Assembly: GCA_965602945.1 (NCBI GenBank)
Contig: CBFDBC010000194.1
Coordinates: 1-6,983 of the forward strand
Length of the DNA: 6,983 nucleotides
Reading direction: 5' to 3'
Origin: JAUXEH01 sp965602945
GTDB lineage: Bacteria; Acidobacteriota; Aminicenantia; Aminicenantales; Aminicenantaceae
The notes under the pieces were generated by a model that saw only the letters and a program-made list of their open reading frames with translations, was not told the DNA's origin and did no database searches. Made by a program: the position numbers and the translations under genes. Of the stretch, positions 1 through 6,418 are shown piece after piece; within the stretch, counting starts at the first letter, position 1; each line of letters opens with the position of its first letter.

Positions 1-554
1 TTCTCCCGCACATCCCTGGCGTGGATGTTGTTGTGCACATAACAGGATCCGTCCCAGGGGATTATGGTCTTCCGGGTGTGGCGCGCCACATAGGCGGCCA
101 GGTTCTTGTCCGGAGCGAAGAGGATCTCATCCGAGTCCAGCGATTCCACCACGTCCAGGGCGTTGGAGGACGTGCAGCAGATATCGCATTCGGCCTTCAC
201 GGCCGCAGTGGTGTTCACGTAACACACAACCGGCCGGCCCGGATAGTCCTTTTTCCACCGTATGAGTTCATCCGCCTCGATCATGTCCGCCATGGGGCAG
301 CCGGCCTCGGGTTCAGGCGTGAGCACGGTCTTGTCCGGGGCCAGGATGGCTGCCGTCTCGGCCATGAAATGAACCCCGCAGAAGAGGATGACATCCTCCT
401 CGACCTGCGCAGCCTGGATGCTCAGGCCCAGAGAATCCCCCAGGAAGTCGGCTACATCCTGCACCTCACCGATCTGGTAGTTGTGCGCCAGGATAGTGGC
501 GTTGCGCTCCTGCTTGAGCTCGAGGATCCTGGCGGTGATGGTTTGTGTGTCCAC
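1..554 (-). CDS. nadA: Quinolinate synthase NadA, N-terminal part (cut at left edge)
   Basis: NadA condenses iminoaspartate with dihydroxyacetone phosphate to quinolinate in cytoplasmic de novo NAD synthesis, using an oxygen-sensitive [4Fe-4S] cluster. Reading leftwards from a GTG at 554 gives 184 residues before the window ends. Family hallmarks seen are AHNYQ (23-27), DFLGDSL (36-42), CGVHFMAET (59-67), GCPMAD (85-90), CTSSNA (127-132) and GSCYVH (169-174). By comparison with the Thermotoga enzyme from memory, Cys86 and Cys171 are the first two cluster ligands; the third lies outside the window. The GTG start is chosen because homologues begin just before the helix DTQTITARI. No good Shine-Dalgarno precedes it, and the gene begins 19 bp after nifU stops, so translation may be coupled. 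An in-frame GTG at 596 inside nifU is a less likely start. It sits last in an Fe-S assembly operon, consistent with being a client of that machinery. Confidence 0.96.
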   Translation of the reverse strand, partial: MDTQTITARILELKQERNATILAHNYQIGEVQDVADFLGDSLGLSIQAAQVEEDVILFCGVHFMAETAAILAPDKTVLTPEPEAGCPMADMIEADELIRWKKDYPGRPVVCYVNTTAAVKAECDICCTSSNALDVVESLDSDEILFAPDKNLAAYVARHTRKTIIPWDGSCYVHNNIHARDVRE

Positions 555-573
555 TTTGATATCAACGAACGGT

Positions 574-1149
574 TCAGACCCGGACCTTGGTGGCACCGCA
601 GTGCGGGCACTTATCGCCCTTTATGTTCGTGGGTTCACCGCACTCATCACAGCTCCCCAGTTCCACATGGCAGGTGCCGCACACGGCCTCCAGCCCTTCC
701 ACGGGGCCCTCGCAGTAGGGGCAGCAGGTGTCTGTGTCTTTCTTTGCTTTCGGCGCCGCGGGGGCTTTGGGTGCCCCTTTCTCTTTGTGGTCACGGAAAT
801 CCTCTATCGCCTTGTGCAGCGCATCCGCGCCCAGGTTGGAGCAGTGCATCTTGTTTCCGGGCAGGCCGCCCAGCTCATCCGCCACGTCCTGGTTGGTGAT
901 CTGCATGGCTTCGTCCAGGCTCTTGCCCGTGGCCATCTCGCTCACCATGCTGGAAACGGCGATGGCCGCTCCGCAGCCAAAGGTCTGGAACTTCACTTCG
1001 CTGAGGCGGTCGTCTTTGACCTTGATATAGAACGTCATCATATCACCGCAAACGGGATTTCCTACCTCTCCTACGCCATCGGCGTCCTTGAGGACTCCCA
1101 CATTCCGGGGATTGGAGAAATGCTCCATGACTTTATCACTGTACATCAT
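574..1149 (-). CDS. nifU: NifU/IscU-type Fe-S scaffold with C-terminal double zinc-ribbon-like extension
   Basis: Scaffold on which Fe-S clusters are assembled before transfer to apoproteins. Residues 1-122 are a complete IscU/NifU-N domain: MYSDKVMEHFSNPRNVG at the start, the three cluster cysteines Cys34 (NPVCGD), Cys59 (FGCGAA) and Cys103 (MHCSNLG), and the conserved Asp36. The usual LPPVK motif before the third Cys, which HscA binds in IscU, is degenerate here (LPGNK, 96-100). A Lys/Pro/Ala-rich linker (about 124-140) leads to a tail with four CXXC pairs (143/146, 157/160, 167/170, 181/184) spaced X10, X6, X10, which looks like a double zinc ribbon. Standalone IscU is about 125-145 residues, so the tail is an addition. 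It is not the ferredoxin-plus-Nfu arrangement of nitrogen-fixation NifU; the Nfu domain is a separate gene upstream. A strong GGAGGAG 7 nt upstream fixes the ATG at 1149. The first 14 bp overlap the end of nifS, implying coupled synthesis. Confidence 0.95.
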   Translation of the reverse strand: MMYSDKVMEHFSNPRNVGVLKDADGVGEVGNPVCGDMMTFYIKVKDDRLSEVKFQTFGCGAAIAVSSMVSEMATGKSLDEAMQITNQDVADELGGLPGNKMHCSNLGADALHKAIEDFRDHKEKGAPKAPAAPKAKKDTDTCCPYCEGPVEGLEAVCGTCHVELGSCDECGEPTNIKGDKCPHCGATKVRV

Positions 1150-2329
1150 TTTTGTTCTCCTCCAGATATTGGGTGTAGAGAGGGGACATCTTGCGCAATC
1201 TCTCTATATTGGGAGGGAATACCTCGATGAAATAATCGATGTCTTCCTGTGTCAGGCTGTCAATCAGGCTGAAGACCAGAGAACCCTGGGCCAGCGCATG
1301 GTCCAGCCCCATGGCCAGCAGCACATGCGATGCCTTCAGGGCCTTGGATGTGCAGGCGGACCCGCTGGAGACCGCGATTCCATTCATATCCAGGGTCAAG
1401 AGCATGGCCTCCCCCTCTACAAAGGCCACGCAGAAACTGGCATGATGAGGGAGCCGGTTGACCGGATGGCCGGTGAGGACAACTTGCTCCATCTCGAAGG
1501 ACAGGAACTGAATGATGCGGTCCCGCAGGGGCTGTATCCGTGCTCTCCGGTTTTCCATCTCCCGGTCGGCGATCCCGGCCGCCGCTCCCAGGCCCACGAT
1601 GCCCGGCAGGTTTTCGGACCCGGCCCGCTTACCGTGTTCCTGGATCCCGCCGTCGATGAGTGGCAGGATACCGGTCCCTTTGCGGACGTAGAGGGCCGCA
1701 CTGCCATTGGGCCCGTAAAACTGGTTCCCCGCCAGGCTGAGGGCGTGGACACCCAGGTCCTGGACATCCACCGGAATCACACCCGCAGCAGCCACGGCAT
1801 CCGTGTGGAGCACGACGCCCGCCTTGCTGCACACCTCCGCGATATCCCTGAAATGCGGCTGGATGGTTCCCACTTCGCTGTTGGCCAGCATAATCGAGAC
1901 CACGGTTGTCTCCGGCGTGATGGCCTTGCGCACCTCATCCGGGTCTATCACGGCCTGCGGGTCGACGGGGACCTGGGTAGAAGTGTAACCCAGCCGCTCC
2001 AGGCTCTTCAGAGAATTCAGGATGGAGAGGTGCTCGATCGCCGAAACCACGATGTGTTTTCCTTTCTTGCGGTTGGCCAGGGCCATCCCCTTCAGGGCAA
2101 AGTTGTTGGATTCGGTTCCGCTGGAAGTGAAATAGATCTCGGAAGGCTCGGCATTGATGAGCGCAGCGACCCTGGCCCGGGCAGCTTCCAGGGCCTCAGC
2201 CGCCGTCTGGCCGAAGGAGTGCAGGTTCTGGGGATTGCCGAACCGCTCACCGAGATAGGGAAGCATGGCCTCCCTGGCCCGGGGATGCAGAGGAGTACCG
2301 GCGATCTGGTCCAAATACACTTTTCTCAT
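1136..2329 (-). CDS. nifS: NifS/IscS-family protein lacking the PLP lysine (probable non-desulfurase)
   Basis: Full-length class V aminotransferase fold protein (397 residues, normal for IscS/NifS), clearly of the cysteine desulfurase family: YLD (5-7), FGNPQNLHSFG (30-40), FTSSGTESNN (67-76), IEHLSILN (98-105), HTDA (175-178), RAGSENLPGIVG (235-246), SSGSACTSK (321-329) and a RLRKMSPLY C-terminal helix (377-385). Key residues are missing, however. The motif that is S-(A/G)-H-K-F/I-Y/H-G-P-K in active enzymes reads AGNQFYGPN (200-208), so the Schiff-base Lys is Gln203 and the preceding His is Asn202. The PLP-contacting Gln is Ala180, and the carboxylate-binding Arg of the IRFS motif is Val352 (LVFS). 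His100, Asp177 and the loop Cys326 remain. The reading frame is intact and motifs flank every change, so this is not a pseudogene or frameshift. The closest precedent I recall is Archaeoglobus fulgidus IscS, which is PLP-free and donates its loop Cys to the cluster on IscU. A GAGG lies 5 nt before the ATG. Confidence 0.95.
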   Translation of the reverse strand: MRKVYLDQIAGTPLHPRAREAMLPYLGERFGNPQNLHSFGQTAAEALEAARARVAALINAEPSEIYFTSSGTESNNFALKGMALANRKKGKHIVVSAIEHLSILNSLKSLERLGYTSTQVPVDPQAVIDPDEVRKAITPETTVVSIMLANSEVGTIQPHFRDIAEVCSKAGVVLHTDAVAAAGVIPVDVQDLGVHALSLAGNQFYGPNGSAALYVRKGTGILPLIDGGIQEHGKRAGSENLPGIVGLGAAAGIADREMENRRARIQPLRDRIIQFLSFEMEQVVLTGHPVNRLPHHASFCVAFVEGEAMLLTLDMNGIAVSSGSACTSKALKASHVLLAMGLDHALAQGSLVFSLIDSLTQEDIDYFIEVFPPNIERLRKMSPLYTQYLEENKNDVQ

Positions 2330-2437
2330 TTGTGCCTCGATCGGCCCGACTGCTCTCTACCGGAAACACCCGGGCGTCCCTTGCCTTTTCCTTACGCGAC
2401 TCGATCTTATGAGTGTATGCGTCTTGTGGGGTCCAAA

Positions 2438-2465
2438 GATCTCCGTCCCGAGGGGCTCGGAGATC
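2438..2465 (-). promoter_or_regulatory. Perfect 8-bp inverted repeat in the nfu-nifS gap
   Basis: The 164-bp gap between nfu and nifS (2330-2493) has no ATG on the minus strand and no recognisable coding or tRNA signal. Its one clear structure is an inverted repeat, arms 2438-2445 and 2458-2465 (GATCTCCG/CGGAGATC), with a 12-nt loop. A competing CCGAG/CTCGG hairpin with a 3-nt loop lies within it. On the minus-strand transcript only three U residues follow, so it is a poor rho-independent terminator. It could be a processing or stabilising hairpin setting nfu and nifS mRNA levels apart, or an attenuator. The structure is seen; the role is inferred. Confidence 0.35.
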
Positions 2466-2493
2466 GTGGCCCGATCGGAAAACGCGGGAAGGG

Positions 2494-2715
2494 TCAGACT
2501 GAAACGACTTCCTGGACCTCAGGGATCTCCTTCTTCAGGAGCTTCTCGATGCCCATCTTCAGCGTCATCTGGGACATGGGGCAGCCGGCACAGGCCCCGA
2601 CCAGCTTCACCTTAACGATCCCGTTGTCTTCGACATCCACGAGTTCGACATTGCCGCCGTCCGCGACGAGAGAGGGACGGATCTTATTCAGAACCTCTTC
2701 GACTCTTTCTTTCAT
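2494..2715 (-). CDS. Nfu-type (NifU C-terminal domain) Fe-S carrier protein
   Basis: Small single-domain Nfu protein, the family that carries [4Fe-4S] clusters between the scaffold and targets, held by a CXXC pair at a dimer interface. Hallmarks seen are the amphipathic N-terminal helix KERVEEVLNKIRP, the ADGGNVELVDV strand region, and the GACAGCPMSQMTLK motif containing the CXXC. It ends in the usual IPEVQEVVSV. At 73 residues it is the normal size for a standalone domain. Two ATG codons are possible. The AAGGAG at 2724-2729 lies 8 nt from the ATG at 2715 but only 2 nt from the one at 2721, and homologues start with M-(K/R)-E-(K/R)-V, so 2715 is preferred. Starting at 2721 would add Met-Ser. 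It is the first gene after the control region and leads the nifS-nifU-nadA operon; with it, the separate scaffold plus carrier replaces a fused NifU. Confidence 0.93.
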   Translation of the reverse strand: MKERVEEVLNKIRPSLVADGGNVELVDVEDNGIVKVKLVGACAGCPMSQMTLKMGIEKLLKKEIPEVQEVVSV

Positions 2716-2723
2716 GCTCATTT

Positions 2724-2729
2724 CTCCTT
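2724..2729 (-). promoter_or_regulatory. Ribosome binding site of the nfu gene
   Basis: AAGGAG on the minus strand. Its spacing, 8 nt to the ATG at 2715 against 2 nt to the ATG at 2721, decides the start in favour of the inner Met. Confidence 0.7.
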
Positions 2730-2732
2730 TGC

Positions 2733-2744
2733 AGGCTTAAGCCT
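2733..2744. promoter_or_regulatory. 12-bp perfect palindrome in the nfu leader
   Basis: AGGCTTAAGCCT is a perfect 12-bp palindrome lying just upstream of the nfu ribosome binding site and at the expected transcription start of the proximal promoter (-10 at 2748-2753). This is where a repressor operator would sit. I do not recognise it as the site of a particular regulator; with no loop it is more plausible as a protein-binding site than as an RNA hairpin. Confidence 0.35.
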
Positions 2745-2747
2745 TAT

Positions 2748-2753
2748 ATTATA
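2748..2753 (-). promoter_or_regulatory. Proximal candidate promoter -10 box (TATAAT)
   Basis: A perfect sigma-70-type TATAAT on the minus strand, inside an AT-rich run, with a predicted start near 2741, about 26 nt before the nfu ATG at 2715. No recognisable -35 hexamer lies 15-18 nt upstream. A consensus -10 without a -35 is the pattern of an activator-dependent promoter, and a dyad (2773-2792) lies at the matching distance. Alternatively this is chance in AT-rich DNA. Confidence 0.4.
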
Positions 2754-2772
2754 TCTTTTGGACCGGCAAGTC

Positions 2773-2792
2773 TATTGGACCTTAGTCCTATA
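2773..2792. promoter_or_regulatory. 20-bp dyad, candidate regulator-binding site upstream of nfu
   Basis: Arms TATTGGAC (2773-2780) and GTCCTATA (2785-2792) are inverted repeats with one mismatch in eight, separated by 4 bp. The layout of two short arms with an N4 spacer is like a Crp/Fnr-class operator, though the arm sequence is not the FNR consensus TTGAT/ATCAA. Its centre (2782.5) is about 41 nt upstream of the start predicted for the proximal TATAAT, and downstream of the distal promoter. It could therefore activate one promoter and block the other. The regulator is unknown. Confidence 0.4.
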
Positions 2793-2816
2793 TGACGCAC
2801 CGCTAGGTCTTGAGTA

Positions 2817-2845
2817 TATATAACATTTCGCAGCCCTTTAGTCAA
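2817..2845 (-). promoter_or_regulatory. Distal sigma-70-type promoter of the Fe-S operon
   Basis: TTGACT (-35, 2840-2845) and TATATA (-10, 2817-2822) are separated by exactly 17 nt on the minus strand, giving a predicted start near 2810 and a leader of roughly 95 nt before nfu. It lies in the AT-rich 160-bp gap after alr, the only long non-coding stretch with promoter-like sequence in the window. It is therefore the best candidate for driving nfu-nifS-nifU-nadA independently of the upstream group. Confidence 0.6.
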
Positions 2846-2846
2846 C

Positions 2847-2870
2847 TATTCCTATAGATTTAATAGAATA
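2847..2870. promoter_or_regulatory. Imperfect AT-rich dyad abutting the distal -35 box
   Basis: Arms TATTC (2847-2851) and GAATA (2866-2870), with further partial pairing inwards, form a 24-bp AT-rich dyad ending 1 bp from the -35 hexamer. The adjoining minus-strand sequence ATAGTTGACTAAA resembles the left half of the IscR (Rrf2 family) type 1 site as I recall it, but no convincing right half follows. It may be an Fe-S-responsive operator; this is weak evidence. Confidence 0.25.
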
Positions 2871-2885
2871 TCGTCCCGTGACCAC

Positions 2886-4034
2886 TCACCCCTCGATTAC
2901 CCTGGGGATTCCCGGGTTGAGGCGGGCCACGATCTCATAATTGATGGTGCCGGCCCAGGCTGCCAGCATATCAGCGGTCACCTCGTCATCCCCGGACCGG
3001 CCGATCAGGACCACAGGGTCTTCCACCTCGACGCCGGGGAGATCGGTGATGTCTGCGGCAATGAAATTCATGGCCACCCTTCCCCTCAGCGGCGCCCTCT
3101 GTCCCGAGATCAGGACATGGGCCATGTTTGAGAGATGACGGGGATACCCGTCCGAATACCCGATGGGGATGACGGCCAGCCGCGTGGTCCGAGTGGCCCG
3201 AAAGGTGCGTCCATAACCGACGAATGCACCCTTGGTAACCTGATTGACCTGTGCGACGCGGGCCTTCCATGACAGAACAGGAAGGAGCTTGACAGGCTCT
3301 CGTTCCTGCTGCAGGCAGGATACATAGGTCTCCTTGGAGGGCCAGAGTCCATACAGGCCGATCCCCACCCGCAGCATGTCGAAGTGGGTTTCCCGAAACA
3401 GGATGGCCGCGGCCGTGCAGGACATGTGCCGGATAGGAATCCGCATACCCTTCTTTTCAAAGCCGGCCAGCACTCGCTGGAATTTATCCAGCTGATACCG
3501 GGCATATGTGTGGTCGGTGGTGTCCTCGATGTCGGCAAAATGCGAAGAGATCCCCTCGAGCACGAGGCCGGGGTGACCCGGAAGCCGGCCGAGCAGGTCT
3601 TCCAGCGCCGCGGGCTCGATCCCCTGACGGTGTGTCCCGGTCTCTACCTTGACATGGATATACGCCTTGAGACTGCGGTCCCGGCAGATACGGCCCAGGC
3701 GTTCGATGGTCTCCGGATTATACACCGTCAGTCTGAGCCCGCGCACCACGGCCTCCTCCAGGTCGGAGAGGGCGACATAGCCCGAGATCAGGACCGGGGC
3801 CCCCGTATCGAGCTCGCGCAGCGCGATCCCCTCTTCCAGGGAATGCACGCCCAGCCACTGAACACCCTCCGACAGGGCCAGGGGGGCGATCCGGGACATG
3901 CCGTGACCGTAGGCATTGGCCTTGACCATGGCCAGGAGCTTGGGTTTCGGCCCGGCCAGCGAGCGGAATTGTTTGATGTTGTGGGAAAGCGAGGCCCTGT
4001 CCAGCTCGATCCACTGGAGAGGGTGTGTGTTCAT
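2886..4034 (-). CDS. alr: Alanine racemase
   Basis: PLP enzyme interconverting L- and D-alanine, supplying D-Ala for peptidoglycan; cytoplasmic. The 382 residues are the normal length and fold order: an N-terminal TIM barrel and a C-terminal beta domain. Visible catalytic residues are Lys38 in MVKANAYGHG (PLP Schiff base), Tyr274 in FVGYGRTF (second acid/base), Lys129 and Arg136 in HVKVETGTHRQG, and Arg222 in MLRVGIGLYGL. The region normally HxANSAA reads HMSCTAA (203-209), so the usual Asn is Cys and the phosphate-contacting Ser is Thr, a conservative variation. The C-terminal GRVAMNF and INYEIVARL motifs are present. The ATG follows the purA stop by six C residues with no Shine-Dalgarno, so it is probably translated by ribosomes finishing purA. 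It is the last gene of its group; I see no convincing terminator after it. Confidence 0.97.
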   Translation of the reverse strand: MNTHPLQWIELDRASLSHNIKQFRSLAGPKPKLLAMVKANAYGHGMSRIAPLALSEGVQWLGVHSLEEGIALRELDTGAPVLISGYVALSDLEEAVVRGLRLTVYNPETIERLGRICRDRSLKAYIHVKVETGTHRQGIEPAALEDLLGRLPGHPGLVLEGISSHFADIEDTTDHTYARYQLDKFQRVLAGFEKKGMRIPIRHMSCTAAAILFRETHFDMLRVGIGLYGLWPSKETYVSCLQQEREPVKLLPVLSWKARVAQVNQVTKGAFVGYGRTFRATRTTRLAVIPIGYSDGYPRHLSNMAHVLISGQRAPLRGRVAMNFIAADITDLPGVEVEDPVVLIGRSGDDEVTADMLAAWAGTINYEIVARLNPGIPRVIEG

Positions 4035-4040
4035 GGGGGG

Positions 4041-5363
<1,323 letters not shown>

Positions 5364-5377
5364 CGAGCCACTCCTTC

Positions 5378-6418
5378 CTAAAATCCCACGGCCACCTGAA
5401 CGAGCCAGGCGTCGTTCTTGATCTCGACGTCCCCTTCCCGGTTGAAATCATACTCGAGCTTGAGGTACGCGTTCTGGGCGAACATGAAGACGGCGCCCAG
5501 GGCCCAGCGGGTCCGGTCCAGGTGGAATCCTTCCCCCGGTGTGTCCGGGCCCTCGAAACCCGGCCCGTGGAAGGTGTCGTCGTACTTCACGGCCTGATAG
5601 CTCACGACCGGGCGGAAGTTCTTCCAGACCATGGCGGTCTGGATGTAATACCCCCAGCCTTCTGCGGCGGCGAAGGGATCGGGTGTCTCCGACCTGGAAT
5701 GGGTGTACTCGGCCTTGATGTAATAATCCGAGGTGGACCAGATAGCGGTCCCTGCCTGCAGGATCCGGTCGCGGCTGTCGGCATCGTCGTACTTGCCCCG
5801 GTAGTAGGAGTATCCGACCGAGAATCCGTCACCCAGGGCCAGGTCCAGCCGCCCGCCCCAGCTCTTGTTGCGGTTGTTGTCCCGGAACTGCTGGCCGCTG
5901 TACAGATATTCGCCTTCAGACAGGCCGTTCCCCAGGTAGATCACGTAGTCCAGACCGCTGACGGTGCCGCGGCCGGAAACACCGACATCCCGCCAGGTAA
6001 AGGGAAACAGATACTCCATGCTCAGGGGCGGATTGACGGTGTCGGTCTGATGGGGCAGGTTGTTCTCGTTGAACTGGCCAAAGGGGACGACAAAAAGCCC
6101 CAGCCTGGCATTGAAGTACTGGGAAGCCTGGAAACCCAGCCAGGCCTGGTTGAGGTCGAAGCGGTCCCCATCGTAGTAGGAGGCCTCCGTCATGAATGAG
6201 ACCTGGGGCGCCAGCTGCCCGGACATGAGGAGACCCAGCAGCGGGTTCTCGAAAGTGCCGTCGGGATAGGGGCCGAACTCCTCACTCTTGTGGTAATCCG
6301 CGGCCAGGTACCCTCCGGCCTTGACCCGGAACGGATCCTGCTGGGGCAGCATCTGCTGAGCCCGGGCCAGGGAAGAAAAAACGATCAAGAATAGGAAGAG
6401 ATATTTGTTTTTTTTCAT
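5378..6418 (-). CDS. Predicted outer-membrane beta-barrel porin
   Basis: The 346-residue protein begins with a clear signal peptide: a basic KKNK, a hydrophobic core YLFLFLIVFSSL and an ARA cleavage site near residue 20. The rest is rich in Tyr, Trp, Phe and Gly with alternating hydrophobic/polar strands and periodic turns such as YRGKYDDADS and YDFNREGD. It ends in Phe with hydrophobic residues at every second position (W338, V340, V342, V344, F346), the usual signal for the BAM complex. The block from LNQAWLGF to FGQFNENNLP resembles the phosphate-selective porin O/P family, the best guess at a family; the substrate cannot be inferred. Its ATG overlaps the stop of the upstream flavoprotein gene (ATGA). 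The nearest purine-rich GAGGAA is too far upstream for a normal site, so translation is probably coupled. It implies a diderm cell envelope. Confidence 0.82.
   Translation of the reverse strand: MKKNKYLFLFLIVFSSLARAQQMLPQQDPFRVKAGGYLAADYHKSEEFGPYPDGTFENPLLGLLMSGQLAPQVSFMTEASYYDGDRFDLNQAWLGFQASQYFNARLGLFVVPFGQFNENNLPHQTDTVNPPLSMEYLFPFTWRDVGVSGRGTVSGLDYVIYLGNGLSEGEYLYSGQQFRDNNRNKSWGGRLDLALGDGFSVGYSYYRGKYDDADSRDRILQAGTAIWSTSDYYIKAEYTHSRSETPDPFAAAEGWGYYIQTAMVWKNFRPVVSYQAVKYDDTFHGPGFEGPDTPGEGFHLDRTRWALGAVFMFAQNAYLKLEYDFNREGDVEIKNDAWLVQVAVGF

Noticed and set aside
21..1230. Two plus-strand frames (21-899 and 481-1230)
   Set aside because: Both are antisense to nadA and nifU, whose identity is certain from motifs.
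1136..2329. nifS as a decaying pseudogene
   Set aside because: The frame is full length with a plausible ribosome site, overlapping nifU start, conserved loop cysteine and C-terminal helix. The losses cluster at the PLP and substrate site, as in the known PLP-free homologue, not at random.
1088..2740. Open plus-strand frame of 550 codons
   Set aside because: Antisense to nifU, nifS and nfu and spans three genes and a gap; no domain is recognisable.
2758..2781. Direct repeats of TTGGACC (2758-2764 and 2775-2781)
   Set aside because: Only 7 bp each, and the second copy is part of the 20-bp dyad; not enough to call a separate element.
2871..2890. Short GTGA/TCAC inverted repeat at the end of alr as a terminator
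   Set aside because: Only a 4-bp stem and no U-run; too weak to call a terminator.
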